A stretch of 64,000 nt of DNA, taken from the NCBI GenBank assembly GCA_023375675.1, contig JALQBC010000019.1:62001-126000 (forward strand). The letters are read 5' to 3'. Origin of the DNA: Cytospora piceicola (taxonomy: Eukaryota; Ascomycota; Sordariomycetes; Diaporthales; Cytosporaceae). How positions within the stretch are numbered: position 1 is the stretch's first letter; the number at the start of each line of letters is the position of its first letter. A program made the position numbers and the translations under genes. Positions 32,981 to 45,968 of this stretch are shown piece by piece. The notes beneath the pieces are model-generated. The model was not told the origin of the DNA. It ran no database searches and worked only from the letters and a program-made list of their open reading frames with translations.

Positions 32981-33825
32981 TGTTGATAATGTCTCACGCA
33001 GTATAGTGATTGGCCGTGTGGTGTGATGCACGGAAGACAGCAGTGACTGGAGATCAGATCTTGACACAAGAGACTTGAGGAATAAAGAGTTACGGTTGGG
33101 AACACAGGTTTCAACCGCTGCGAGTTCACAAGACACAAGCCCTTGATATAAAGGCAGCATGGTCCAGGAAGCCCCACAACAGTGTACTGTTAGAAAGCCT
33201 CGACGTCATCGTTTTCGATTGAGATCTCTTGCAGCAGTCGCAACACGCCAGAATTGCGTGGACTAACCATCCAACACATAGCGAATCGTGTGTTACCTCC
33301 TTTGGAGTCTCACAAGCCCTGTTTTGTACCCCTGCAGTCAACATGGAGGGTGACGTAGCGGGTCGCTTCGGCACAGTAGCCGTTCGGCACCTCGATGCCC
33401 TGTTTCCAGGCACAAGATGACGGCAGACCACTATATTTAATTGTCCTTCAGCTTGTTCTGTCCTTGGCCCCCAATAACCTGCAGTGTTACTAAAGTATTG
33501 TGTGACGGTCCTTTCAGGCAGAAGGCCAGGTTTGCGGCCTCGGCACGTTTGCCGTATCAAAGATCGATCCGGACGTCGGGAGATTCTGAAACCTGGCAAC
33601 TTTCAAGGCTGTGATGGCTGCAAGATCGCTGAAGGTGGTGTCCTGAACTCTTGCAACTCGTGTAGCAGCAAGGCCTTTCGTACGGCCTGTCTACTGATCT
33701 AGAGATACAAGTCGTTCGCAAGATTGATCATGAGTTCTACTGTGCAGGCAGTCAAGTCCAGTATCAACTGCAGACTGCAGACTGAGCCGTGCGTGCCCCA
33801 ATAGATGTTTCTTGCCATCCAGCTG
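32981..33825. other. Intergenic
   Basis: Upstream of the SUR7/PalI-type gene and 3' of the 364-aa unknown. Only short frames with no family features. Confidence 0.5.
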
Positions 33826-34994
33826 CTACTCAATCGGTAGCTTGACATCGTCCATCTGGCGTTTGTGGCTCACCTGGCTTTTGTCGTAGACGGACTTGAA
33901 CTCATACCACCTCCCTTCACTCTTCAGGTCAGGAACAGGAGGCGCCTTCTTATCAATCTTATAACGCTTCCCATCAGCCAGAGGATTCAGCTTCACCTGC
34001 TTGCGCCGGACCCAAGCCGGGGCCTTGGGCTGCGGGGCCGGCTTCCCATAGTCTTCTCCCCGGGCCAGGCGCTCCATCTCCGCGAAAGGATCCGGCGCAG
34101 TAGCCATCTGTTCCTGATGCTGTTCGCGGTGCTTCATCTCCTCTGTTCTTTCCGGGGTTGAACCGTAGACTCCTTGCTTGTTTACAGGCTGGCCGGGCCC
34201 GTCCAGGCTCTTCATAGCGACAAGGGCACTGCCCCCGTCCTCCTCCAGCTCCCTGCTCTTCCTCCTCCGCAGCTGCCGCTCGCGGATGTGGTAGAGCTTC
34301 GAGTTGGCGTGCTGCGCCCGGATGGCCGCCGGCTCGCCCGAGAGCTGGCCCCCCGTGTGCCAGTCGCACAGGCCCTCCTGGGCGATGTCGTTGGGGACGA
34401 CCTCCCTCAGCGCGAAGTACACAAAGTCCTGGTCCTGCTCCGGGGTCTTGGGCCAGGGCCCGTGGATGGGCGACAGCCTGATGTTGGTCTTGTGCTCGTA
34501 GTAGCTCTGGCTGGGGTTGATGTGCATCGTGAAGGTCTTGACCATGTCGGACTGGGCGTTCCGGGCCGGGCTGGGGAACCTCGCGCTGTCTTCGTGTGTC
34601 TGGATGGGCGGCGCCACGCCGACGGGGCTTATGCCCGGGAGCGACTTGGCCTCGATCGAGTCGAGGGTCTCGGAGATGTACTTGAATGTCAACGGGCTGC
34701 GGCTGACGAGCTCCGAGGCCACATCGCTTTTCGTTGGGGCGCAGACGAAGGTCTCTGGGTTCTGCGGGCGGTCAGCGGGTGTGACCTTTGTATACTGTAG
34801 ACATATCACACATATATAGGATGGTGAGAACTTACCGGTAACCTTTTGAAGATCTCTATGTGGCCATATTTCCTCAGGGCATGCAGCACGGCGCGTCGCT
34901 CCGAGAGGCTTGCTGGAGTTGGAAACACCTTGACGAACAGCGACCTCGCTTTGACAAGCTCGATTGCTCGGCCGCCAAACCAGCCAGACGCCAT
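33826..34994 (-). CDS. Conserved-looking fungal protein, possible RRM-like N-terminus
   Basis: Exon 1 is 34994-34836 and exon 2 is 34761-33826, joined by a GTAAGT..CGCAG intron in phase 0 (KRLP-NPETFVCAPT), giving 364 aa. The first 55 residues (SLFVKVFPTPASLSERRAVL, then LRKYGHIEIFKRL) resemble the first strand and helix of an RNA-recognition fold, followed by a SPLTFKYIS segment. The rest is hydrophilic, with a basic region (RERQLRRRKSRELEEDGG), a Pro/Lys-rich linker (KPAPQPKAPAWVRRKQVKL) and an aromatic end (WYEFKSVYDKSQ). The basic start (GGRAIELVKARSLFVKV) could be a mitochondrial presequence. I do not recognise a characterised homologue. Clear splice sites and a coding-like composition support a real gene. 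Confidence 0.8.
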
Positions 34995-35966
34995 TGCGCA
35001 GCAGCCGCAACTGTCCGTAACCGATGGGGATGGTAGGGAGTACGTGTTCTTGGTGAAATACTTTCTGCCTCAGAATGTCATCAAGGAGGAGAGCTCGAGG
35101 GAGAACGAGTACTAATTAGTTCGTACACAGTGACCACAGTGACACAACACGGAAGATCGGCGACTAGGCGTCTCCTTCCCCGCGATTCGGTGGATCAAGT
35201 GTTAATCAGGCCCACCCCACCAGGACCGGGCCGGGTGGACCCCGTTCGCCGGGGCAATCTACATTAGTGTGGGTATCTGAAGCCGGTGCTCAGGTGGATA
35301 TCAGCCGAGTCTATCTATCAGTCGACATCTAGACAACTTGTGCAAGTCTAAGGAGACTTGTTCCCAAACAACCCATCAAATACCATTCCAGATCTGCTCT
35401 GTTACGAAGTTTCCTAGTCAACTGTCCGCTGGATAGTTGCTTATCAATTGATGCTGGTATCTATCCTTCCTCTCTTTTTTACTAGCGGCTCTCAAACTCC
35501 GTGGACTGGCCCACTTTGCCTTCACCTTATCCCTTCTACGCTCTCAAGATGGACATTTCATCCGATAGAATTCAGAAAGATTTGAAAAGATGTTGAATTG
35601 TATTAGACACCAGTGTACCCAGGTGGTCATCCTGGCATCAGTTCCATACTCCTTTGCCACACCAAATCATGCCCTTATTACCCAGGTTTCACCCAACCTC
35701 ACCTTCTCCCTTACAGCAAGCGAACCCAACCCAGTCAATGTCTCAGGCACACAGCGCTCACTCAATCATTCAAATATGCTCTCCTTCCCAGTCCAAGTCA
35801 CACGTAACCCATCCACTCATAAAAAAAGCTGCTCCAGCCGGAAAGCAGGACTCAAAACACACCTCAAGAACGCTCCACAACTAACAAAGGAGAAGCTCCC
35901 CCCCTCCCCCTTCTCAAGGCACACAAAACAGTAAAGCAAACCAGGCCAGGTTTTTGTTTCCAATGA
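34995..35966. other. Intergenic
   Basis: Between the 5' end of the 364-aa unknown and the 3' end of wetA. Contains CAC/TCA-rich sequence near 35680-35900. No gene supported. Confidence 0.5.
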
Positions 35967-36681
35967 TCAAATGACAATCCCCTCCTCCTTCAGCCTCCCA
36001 ACATCCACCCCCGCCGCCGTGACGGCCTTCCTCACCGCCTCGCTCATCTTCCTCTGCCTCTCCATCGCCTCCTTCTCCCTCCGCGCCTTGGTCTTGCTGC
36101 TCCCGCTCGGCGCGACCCCCGTCATCAGCACGTTGTGGTCGTTGGGCGTGTAGTTCACGAACCCGATCTGCCCGCCCCCTGCCCCTACCCCTGCCCCGCC
36201 CCCACCACACTCACTACCGGGAGGCGACACCATCATGTCCCCCCCGCCACCGCCGCCGCCGCCACCACCCCCAGCCGCGGCCGACGAGGAAGACATGGAG
36301 ACGTTCGACGCCGTCCGCCGGCCCCCGCCCAGCCAGGACGACGCGCTGCGCCGCTTGCGGATCGCATACGACTGCGCGTCGGTCGTGGTCGCCGTGACGC
36401 CGCCGCCGCCCCCCGCCCCGCCGCCCATGTCGCCCGCCGACAGCACGCGGTGCAGGCTCGGCGCCCGCCGGGTCGCGGACCGCGAGCGCCGCCGCTGCTG
36501 CTGATGCTGCTGGGAGCCCCCTCCCCCTCCTCCTCCTCCCCCCGGCGTCGGGCTCGGCGAGGAGGACGATAGGCTCGGCGGCGGCCTCGTCTTGCGGGGC
36601 GAGATGGTCGCCGCGCCCATGCGGTGGTGGTACCTGGCGCCGCTGGACGGCGCCCTGGGCTTGGGCCGCCGGCTGTTGGGG

Positions 36682-36714
<33 letters not shown>

Positions 36715-38480
36715 GGCCCGCCGACGCCGCCGACGCCGCACTGCTGCTGGTCCGTGAAGGACCCCCCGTAGGGGTGGTGCATGGAGTGGGGGTGCTGGTC
36801 CGGGAAGGGGTACGACGACGGGCCGCCGTCCATGGGGAGCACCTGCGAGGAGAGGAGGGGCGCCGTGCTGGGGGTCTGGGGCTGCGGCATGCGGATCATC
36901 AGCCCGTTGGCGGACATGTCGTCGGGCCCGCCGGGCGCCGAGTGGCGGTGGTGGTCCCGGGGCGCGTACGACGGCGGCACCTGGATGGTGAGGTTGTGGT
37001 GGTTCCGCGACGAGGCCTCGGGGAGGCTGCCGCCGCCGCCGCCGAGGTCCATGCTGTTGTTGCCGCCGCCGCCACCGCCGGGCGACGGGTCGAAGGCCCA
37101 GGCGTCCATGCTGGCCCCGTCGAAGGACATGATGTTGCTGCCGGACAGGTCGGTCGTGCTGGCGAACGAGTCGCCCAGGCCACCCCACGACCCACTCGTG
37201 TCGGGGAAGAAGTGTGACATGTCATCGCCGTTTGTTGCCTCGGGCTTGATGATGGGCGTGCGCGATGGCGTGTGGGGGATGGCACCGTTGTAGATGGCTT
37301 TCTTGTTGCCATTTATCTGCGCGGCTGGCGCCAGACCGCCGGTGTGGTGGAACGACACCGACGGGTCAAAGAAGGGGTCATCGAGATACCCGTTGCCGAA
37401 GGGCACCGCGTCGTTCGACCGGCCGGTCGCCATGTCGGTCAGGGGCGGCGAGATGGGCAGCCCGTTCCAGCCTGTCGGGAGAGTCTGACCCTCCGAGGCG
37501 AGTCTCCTCGTCGCCTTCTTCGCCGACTCCATGTGCGAAGGTATCACCGTCTGGGGGATGGGTGCCGTGTTTGGGTGCTGGTGCTGTACCCGCCCTCGCG
37601 AGTGTCTCCCCACGGCCTGCCGGATCGTCGAGTATATCGTCTCGAAACGCCGCGCGCCCGGCTTGTGGTTCTGTTGGTTCTTGGCTATCGTGGCGAGGTC
37701 AACGTCGCCCGCCAGCCCTGCGATGTTTCCTGTCGCCGTAGGGCCGCGGAAAGCCTGCATCGATGCTGATGGTGGTGGCGTGGAGGAAGCAGCCGGCCCT
37801 TGGTGCGCTGCGGGCAGCCTGCGTGGCGAGTTCACAGACAGGCCCTCGAGCTGGAGGAGCTCCGAGTCTGAGATGGAGCCGCTAGCGGGCTGCGGGTTCT
37901 GGCCGCGCCGGCCACTCAGGAGCCGCCGTCTTTGTTCGAGTGTCTCTGGGTTGAGCTGGCCTAGCACCCCATGGTGAGTAGTGTCGCTGTTGCCAGGCCT
38001 TCCGGCGGCTTGGCCTTGTGCTTGTGCTTGTGCTTGTGTTGTAAGCCGACGTTGCTGCTGCTTCTTGTGTGCTGCCGCTGCCGCCATAGACGCTAGCTGT
38101 ACTGGCCCGTCGACTGACGAGAGGTTCGACGTCGTGTACGACAGGGCTAGAGAATCCGTGTTGGACAGGGTGGTGGTGAGGTCGCCTGTGGTAGATGATG
38201 TGGGAGGCGAGGTGCCGTCCTCTCCGAGTCCTTGTTGCTCGTCGTGGTGCGGCACGAAGAAGTTCTCCCCAGACGGCCTGCGGGTGAAGTCTGGCCCTGT
38301 CCCCTCCTCCATGACAACAAAATTGTCAAAGAAGTCGGACGGGAATCTCTGCTGCTCCTCTGCCGTCGAGGACACCCCCGTGCCCGTCGGGCCAGTAGCA
38401 GAGGACAGCTGCCAGAACTCATCTTTGTCTATGCTGTAGTCCATCGGTCTTGCGAAAGCCATGCTTGGGTGGGAGGCCAA
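35967..38480 (-). CDS. wetA: Developmental regulator WetA
   Basis: A single open exon of 837 aa. The C-terminal block GVAPSGSSKTKARREKEAME with RKMSEAVRKAVTAAGVDVGRLKEEG is the WetA signature, preceded by FVNYTPNDHNVLMTG. The N-terminus (DEFWQLSS, SDFFDNFVVMEEG) and the LTIQVPPSYAPRDHH segment also fit. In Aspergillus, WetA acts after BrlA and AbaA to mature conidia: wall completion, trehalose, dormancy. The protein has long low-complexity tracts: about 11 Gln (36681-36713), several poly-Gly runs of up to 12, and Ser- and His-rich stretches. These make it longer than the roughly 500-600 aa typical of Aspergillus WetA. Nuclear localisation is inferred from basic clusters such as RRRSRSATRR. 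One GGAATG (AbaA-type CATTCC on the other strand) lies at 38849-38854, which is weak evidence alone. Confidence 0.92.
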
Positions 38481-40144
38481 CGCGGGTCGACGAGGTTGAG
38501 GATGAGGAACACCTGAAAGCTTAGCTGTCGGCCTCTTGTCCCTCGGTTCAAGGTTGGAGCTGGGGTGTCAAGAGAAATAAAATATTTTTCTTTTTGATAG
38601 CGGGAGTTAACGATTATAGCGGCATCGAGGTTGAGGTTGGGGAACGAAGCTATTGTGGCTCAGGAGAAAACGCCATTATAAAAGAGGAAAAAGAGGAAAA
38701 AGAGGAAATGTAAAGAAAAAGCCCAAACGAGACCGTATATGGGTAAATAGATCCTTTTCACAATAACCCATGGCAACCCAAGATATGCAGGGCTGATTCT
38801 AGATTGGCAGCCGGCTGTTGCTGTACAAATGCGTAGATGGCAACAGTTGGAATGCGCCCCCCTTGCACACAGCGCTGAGCATCATCACTTACCCTGGTAC
38901 CATAGCTTGAAAGTACACCTGCGGGAGCCTCCCCCCCTCCAGGTAGGCCTTACTATTCTTGAAGGCTTTATTCTCAGCTTCTGAAAAATCACCCTATTTG
39001 TCTCCCTTGACTCGTTGCGTGGGATGTTATGGACCGAGCTTGCCTCCTCGACCTCACAAAGAGCTCTGCACAAAGACTGAGACCTCTGTTCTTTGTAGCA
39101 TGATCTCAGGAGCTCGAGGTATCCGAGTCCTACTCGAGGACTCCCGGTGATGCCGGAACAAAAAGCTCTGATCTAAATGTACTTGTGTTAAGAGAAGGCC
39201 TGTATTGGACGGTGTCCTAGTGGACCCATGGACAACACGGAAGGTGTGAAACATCACCAATAGGGTTCCACCGCCACTATTCAAGCTCTTTTCAATGACA
39301 AGCGTACCTGAGCTACTGCAGGACGAGTACCGCAATGTCGTACTGCTCGAAAACTTGTGAGGCTGCTTCTCTCTGAAAAGTGTTGCTGGTCGGGTATCTG
39401 TCAGCAAAAGGCCAATTCTCACCATCAAGCGTAGATATTAGCTTACTCTCAGTTGGAGAGGCGGCCCGTGGCGCATAATTCTGGAGCCAGCAGACGAACG
39501 GCATCTTGCTCAGCCCTTGAGGCTGTGGTGAGTACGGCTTCGACCCAGCCAGTAAGGTCGGCAACAAAGTCCTCACTTTTGATGCGAGGACGCTGTTACC
39601 AGCTTGATACTGCGAGTCCTTGCATTCGAAGTCAGAGGTGGAAGAGGTATCGTATTAGTCGAGCTCAAAACATGGGCTCTTGTGCGATTCCTCTGGGCCG
39701 ACGGAGGCCTACATTTCCAGTAGGAGCTGTCCGCACCATCCAGGTGCACACTGCCCACACCCTCGCCTTAGGACCCGTGGCCCTTACCACTCCAACAAGT
39801 ACCCCGGATCCAATTCATTTTGGCCAATGCGTCCGAATATCGCGCCGGCGCCTTCCGGGAACACAGTTCCACGAAAACAATACAGACCGTAACGCCAAGA
39901 AGTTTCCACCGTCTTTGATCACCAAAAATGCAGAGACATCGGGCATAGATCCTGAGATGCATATGCCCAAGGAGCGTGAAGACCAGCTATATCCAAAGAC
40001 AAAACGCCGCCAACAATTCCAAAGAAAGGGTATATCCAACTCCTTGAACAGAGAGCTCATAATGACTGGAAGAAGCTGAAAGTCCCAGCAACCCAAAAAT
40101 AAATAAAAAAAAGAGAGAAGAAAGAAAAGGACCACATAACAAGT
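38481..40144. other. Long region upstream of wetA
   Basis: 1.7 kb without a supported gene; several short frames on both strands lack family features. Probably the wetA promoter and leader plus the 3' flank of the next gene. A repeated AAAGAGGAAAAAG tract lies at 38680-38710. Confidence 0.45.
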
Positions 40145-41167
40145 TCAAGAAGCTGCCGAATACGAGCCGACCAATGGCACATCTCCTGCCGACAATTTGG
40201 CTAGGCTTGATTGCCGCCGCAGCTTGGAACGCTTCCGCATCCTGGGCTTATTTCTGACCACCAGGTGTTGGCAGCGAAGTGCTGTATCGGTTGACGATGG
40301 ATGCGATGGGAAGCCACTCTTCCTGATGCCGGTATTTCCAGAGGTGCGGCGCAGTGATAAGAACTTTTCGATGAAAGGGCTCTCATAATCAGCATCGTCA
40401 CCAGGGTTCTCGTCAACCTCCAGGCACGTAAGTTCCAGCTCGTAGTCCATTCTGTTGGCACCAACCGCAGGGATAGGGGTATCAAGTTCTGGAGGCGGCG
40501 TGTATGCATTGCACTGAGTTCCCGTTGACACCATTCCCTCGACGAGCGTCTGAATTGTGCAGGCATTTTGGGGGCCATCGTCAAACTTGGAAGATCTTTG
40601 CCGCCGCAAGAGCTTCACATCTGGCCTAGGGTGCGGTGGGAGCCTGATTGGGTCGTCCTCCAAGGGCGAGGGGAAGGGGGAGGCCACCACTGGTGTCCCA
40701 GTTGAGGATGTGCCATGTGGACTTTTGTTAAACAACAAAGGCTTTTGATAGCGGTCATCGAGTTCGAACTTTGGCGAGGAGGCCGACGAACAAGTCGACG
40801 TTGATTCCCTTGACAAGGGGGGAGGGTGGTGGCAGCCTCCTACCCACAGGTGGGAGTTGCTGAGCCTGTGTGTGATGTTGACTATGCCCGGGTTCGTTTC
40901 CCTGTCCGACTGGGGTTCAGATTCTCTCCCGATGGTGTCGTCGAGAATCATATCGACTACCGGGCAGGGTTCAAGTGGTTGCCGTCGCAGTTGTGATTGA
41001 GACAAAGCAGCTGGACTTGACACCGTTTTTGGGCAAACCTGCTCATCCTCGTCACACCCAGCTGTCCTGGTCTTGGACGGTGTGTCAAATGTGAAGTGAT
41101 CGAACATGGTAGCCCCCTTTCCAACTCCTGGTGCATCAAAAGGACCCTCCCGTCGGTTTTGATCCAT
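40145..41167 (-). CDS. Unknown Ser/Pro-rich protein (340 aa)
   Basis: A single exon of 340 aa starting MDQNRREGPFDAPG; a second Met begins MFDHFTFDTPSKTRTAG. No membrane segment or signal peptide. The protein is hydrophilic, with SP/TP sites, a Cys/His stretch (HLWVGGCHHPPPLSRESTSTCSS), an acidic patch (LEVDENPGDDADYESPF) and a strongly basic C-terminus (RNKPRMRKRSKLRRQSS) that looks like a nuclear-localisation or nucleic-acid-binding tail. No family recognised. It is transcribed in the same direction as wetA and separated from it by 1.7 kb. The even amino-acid composition and the length support a real gene. Introns near the ends cannot be excluded. Confidence 0.65.
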   Translation of the reverse strand: MDQNRREGPFDAPGVGKGATMFDHFTFDTPSKTRTAGCDEDEQVCPKTVSSPAALSQSQLRRQPLEPCPVVDMILDDTIGRESEPQSDRETNPGIVNITHRLSNSHLWVGGCHHPPPLSRESTSTCSSASSPKFELDDRYQKPLLFNKSPHGTSSTGTPVVASPFPSPLEDDPIRLPPHPRPDVKLLRRQRSSKFDDGPQNACTIQTLVEGMVSTGTQCNAYTPPPELDTPIPAVGANRMDYELELTCLEVDENPGDDADYESPFIEKFLSLRRTSGNTGIRKSGFPSHPSSTDTALRCQHLVVRNKPRMRKRSKLRRQSSLAKLSAGDVPLVGSYSAAS

Positions 41168-44100
41168 ATCCTAGCTCTGGGGCAGTCAAGGCGGCGACTC
41201 CGAAGTGTTGTATTGTGAAGGGCTGTGGGTAAGGTGGTTCAGTCATTCCAAGAGAGCCAGGTGCACAATTATCCAATGCAAACAATGTGAGCAAAGGGTG
41301 GGACGGCGTAACGTCCTATTGTAAGTATGGTGAGGCTAGTGTAGACCAACAACGCCGTGGCTTCCACGATGGGCCGATTTCGTCGGGACACCAAATCTTG
41401 TACTGATGTGATGGTGACACAGAACAGCAGAGGGCAGGATAGTATAGTTCTGTATTTTTGACCCTCCCACTGCCTGCTTCGTGAAATCCAGAATGGTTAT
41501 TACTGCTTGGAAGGGTGCGGGCTGAGTGTCTAGGAGTGTATCGTGGATGAAGCCGGCTGCTCTTCTTGTCCCAGCGAAGATCCGAAGAAAGGGTATATCA
41601 TCAGTAAGTGGAAAGGCCGGGATTCAATTCTCGATTCTGGTGAGGAAAAAATAAGGTTTTCCAGTGGTGTAGTTGACACTCATACAAGTGGCGAAGAGTT
41701 AGACCCAGGAACCAGGTCCAGGCTGGGGGTCTGAAGAGAAGGGGGGGGGGGTTTGGAGGAACTGCCCAGTGGATCGGTTCTGGAAGTGTGAGTTACATAG
41801 CTGCCCTGACAGTGGGTCTGCTTCTGAAGCCTTGTATCTTGCAGGAGAGGCTTGAGAGGAGGGGGGGGGGGAGGCGGGAGAGGACACAAGGAACTACCTC
41901 GTAGCGCAGGCAGTCACCAAGCTGAAGAAGGCATCCTGGTGTCTGTGCTGTGCCGTCTTCTTACACACTGTGACGGTGAATCGACGGCGTTCGAAGGCAA
42001 CGAGAGGAAAGCTCCAGCTTTGGAAGATGAGCCACAGTGTGATGCGGCCGTGGAGCTAGCTGAGTAGCGAAGCGATACGCCAGTGCGCCCGACTTTACAC
42101 TAGAGAAGCTGACAGCTGATTCGAGCGTGGATGTGAGGCACGGGCTCCATATTTACTGTGAGGTGTAAAATCAGTGCTGACGGACTGGCGGACTGACTGA
42201 CTGACGGTTTAGTGTATTTCAAGTGCTGTGTGGGCTGTTTGGGGTGGAGAGACAGACAGCCTCGGATGGATCGAGACGAGAGACGGCATTTCGTTTCCCA
42301 AACATGGCCTGATAATCCCTACTATGTACCTGGGTATACATACTTAAGTATGTAGTATAGCAGACATACACAGTACAGGACACCACAGTAGACACCCGAT
42401 GGTCTGGATGCGGATCTGGAAGGAGGGACAAGAACAACACCTGAGTGGCTGAAAAGGGGTGGGGAAAGGAAACAGGGAGCACAGCAAGGGTAAGAACAGT
42501 GCATGCACATGTGTGCTTGAAACGGTTATTTCATTCAACTGTATGAAGTGTACCTATGTAAGTAGGTACCTACCTATAACCTTCCTAATTATTCTCCCTT
42601 CTTTTCTTCTCTTTCTTCTTCTTTTTCTTTTGTTCTTCTTGGTTCTCTTTTCTTCATACTATCCATCTTACAATACATGGACAATCACAACGTGTCGATG
42701 CGACTCCAGGTATCTTCCCTGATGGCCGATGACAGATGGCAGATGTCATTATGCAAGACGCTCAAAACCATAGCGTTGCAACTGCGATTAGCCCAATGAG
42801 CGTGGGTTTCCAGCCTCTCTGGACCCGACAGATCGGATTTTGGCGCCCAAAAGCATCGTGGCATCGTGGCATTGTAGCATTGTAGCATCGTAGCATCGTG
42901 TTGATGTGTTTGTTTTGTTTTGTTTTCTTATCTTCTCTTGCTATGGACTTGTTCCAAATCATAGCCTGCGTTTTTAGTATCTTCAAAGGAAACATCGGGA
43001 GTGCCCGATTAAAGATTCTCCATTCTCTAACGGATTCATACTGGTATCCATGGATGGTAGGCTACGTGACGGTCCGGGATGCTGCCTGCACATGAGGCAT
43101 TTCCTTGTTCTGTATTTAACGTCCAAAAGCCACACTGCAACAAGTACTAAATAAAGTACCATGGGTGCCTACTGTACTGTACTCAACCTCCAAGGTTCCA
43201 ATATTTATCGTACTCCACAACCTTGGAAGCTACCACGGCGCCGGGAATAGCAATGTATCAGTTGACATATGTACACCTTGGCCATCGGCCCAGATGATCC
43301 AGTTTCTCCACGTTTTAACGTTTTCTAGGGCAGCAACTTCCGAGAAGATCACTATATTTACATTTACCTACATATGTAGCCATAGAATGGTACTTGTGCA
43401 ACTCTCAATACTTACCTCCCTCCACCATCTGAACTTCAAGCCTTCTACTATCTTACCTACTCAGGTACCTGACCAGTAGGTACAGTACATACACAATAAA
43501 TACCACCCAACACCACCCAGGTGCTTGTCTAGGTACACCGGTAGGCTCGTGCCTCGTGCATGCGACCGACCGTGCATGCGCACCGTGCATGTGCATGGTT
43601 CTCGAATGAGATCGCGGCATGCAATGCATCCCAAAGAACTGCCAATCAAACCTCCACGCCGACCCACGGTACATACGTATGACGATTTGCCAATGCAGCC
43701 GAGCCAGAAACATATGCAAGCCTTTCCCGAACAACGGGCTCATAAGGCTCGCAGGCCAGGGCAGCATGCATATTTCTTTTTATAGCCACCGTTTTCTTCT
43801 TTACGCAACTTGTTTCAGACCGGGTCTTGGCTGCGACCCGTTGCTCCTGGGGAACAAACACTCTGGAGTACTGTTACGGGTCCTTGACTCACCTCGAGGA
43901 CTTGGAGGGGTGGTGGGCAGCGCCACAACATGCCGCCGCCCATCCACAAGCTACCTACTGAAATAGTTACTTACCAGCCGCCGCTGGGTGCTTTGTCTGG
44001 CCCCCAAACACCCTCAGCTTTCGTGGCACGGCCACCACGATGCACAGTCCCCCATGTCAGGAAAGGGTGGGGGTGGGGGGAAGGGAGAGGATGACGAATC

Positions 44101-45968
44101 TGCTGTACTTCGGTCGCACAGACAGACCAAGGCTGTCACGTTGTGTGTAGCCATACCTCGTGGGGGGGTATTAGACCACTTCAGCAAGAAGGGCCCCAAC
44201 AACATGACGTCGAAACCAGTATGCAGACTGATGTGAGATACCTGGGGCTGACACAGCTGGCTGACTACTCTCCGTTCCGAAGCGACGAGGCTATCTTTTT
44301 TTGGGCATGTCCCGTGTACATTGATGGGCCTCGAAATCTGACGCCAGATGTCGGCCATGCGGCCACCGAAGCGACCAGCTGGTCTATGCTGAGTAAGTCC
44401 CCAACGACGACCTTCTCCTGCGGACCCGAAGAGACTCAATTCCATCGGGGATGGCCACCCTCCCTCCCCGTCCAGGTTCTGCGGTGCTGTGTTAGCAGGC
44501 TGTCCTCTGCTCGCCATCTCCCCACCAAGGAGAAGGCCTAAACATGCTGTTATGAAGTCCACCCATGAGCTAGCTACATGCACTGCTGGTGGTGGTCACT
44601 CTACGAAGTGTCGAACTTGAAACTATTGAATCAGCAATACTAATACCTGGGTATAACCACAAATATGGACTCAAGAGCCAAGAACACTGGCATATCGCCG
44701 CCTGTATTGAGTTCGGAGAGATACAGCCCGTGATCCCCAAGATGGACAGAACCCCAAGACTGGTAGAACAGTGTTGCAGAATGAGTGTGATGCACATCAA
44801 TGCCAAAAGTGACGAGGCGAGCCCCTTCCCCAGTGAGGTTGCCGCAATCAGAAACTCCGAGTCGACACATAGATGTACCGTTCCTGTTCAGGGCCCCACC
44901 TAGGTACAAACGTACGCCTGTTGAAGAAAGAAAGATCACAAAGGATGTGTATCAATACAAAAGGAAACTAATACTGCGGAGCGGCCACGAGAAGGACGGT
45001 GGGACAAAGCCCACACTACGACATAGGTAGCCTCTCGCCTCCCTGGAAATAACACATGCACAGGTGCACAAAGTGAGCCAGCAAGTACGGAGCAAGGGAC
45101 AATGGCCCAAGATTCTCAAGCGTGAATATCAATTATCTAATAGCGAGTCCACCAGCGGCCATAACTACAAGATCACAGCAAACAAGAACAGCGGCAGAGG
45201 ACCAAAAGACACTGAGCAGTACCCCTCGGGGTATCATGCGTTCCGCAGTGGACAGTCCTCCGCACCTCTCCCTTTCCCATGCCCAGACACAAAATCGGCC
45301 CTGGCCCTGTCGGCCGACGAACTCCGCTTTTTTGTGACACTGTACTCCCTCCCCTTCTTCGTCTCCTCTGGCCGACTTGCTCACAGAGGCAGGTGGCTGG
45401 AGCTGTCGCGTGGTGTCGCATGGTAGCCGTCTCCCCGATATTGCAGTGAGAACGCACGTGGTGAGCGTTTGGTTTATAATAATGTTGTATTGATCGACCA
45501 GGTTCGAGGACCTCTCTTGGTTCTCTCTTTGGTTTCCCCTCAGAACCCTCACTTCCTGGACGCCGTTCCATATGCTCCTTATAATTTGCTCGACAACAGA
45601 GGGAAATGGGGATAGATAAGAAAAGTTTTCGGTAGTTTCCGAAATGGTTGGTAAAGCCCTTGTGTCCCGGACAGAGGAATGGATTTTGAGAATCGGAAGC
45701 GGGAGTGGATAGTTGGTGGGTGTGGAGTAGTACCTAATCAGGTGGTGATGCGTGTCCAACCACGATGTGTGTCAACAGTGGTGGGTGGTCGAGTGTTCCG
45801 TCCCTCAAATAGCTGTCCCCTCCAGCAAGCGTGAGAATGAAAGAACCACTCGAATGGTATAGTGATGATCAAAAGCAAAGAAAAATACAAGGCCCTCTAG
45901 TTCCATGTCGTCGTGAATGGCAACCATAATACAAGCCTAGCTATTGCTCGTACCGAAATCGAATATCA
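41168..45968. other. 4.8-kb gene-poor block
   Basis: No credible coding sequence on either strand; all frames are short and lack domain features. It contains two G11 runs (41741-41751, 41861-41871), pyrimidine-rich stretches (42597-42650), an 8-bp tandem repeat and GGTACCTACC-type motifs near 42560 and 43470. It could hold a long leader of the 340-aa gene or noncoding transcripts; nothing in the sequence settles this. Confidence 0.45.
42853..42900. repeat. 8-bp minisatellite, six units
   Basis: Six consecutive copies of GCATYGTR (GCATCGTG, GCATCGTG, GCATTGTA, GCATTGTA, GCATCGTA, GCATCGTG) cover 48 bp exactly. The variants differ only by transitions. Confidence 0.85.

Noticed and set aside
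36214..37217. Frames of 324 (minus) and 197 (plus) codons inside wetA
   Set aside because: Shadows of the repetitive wetA coding sequence.
45133..45759. 208-codon minus-strand frame
   Set aside because: No domain, no conserved-looking motif; another minus-strand frame overlaps it equally well.
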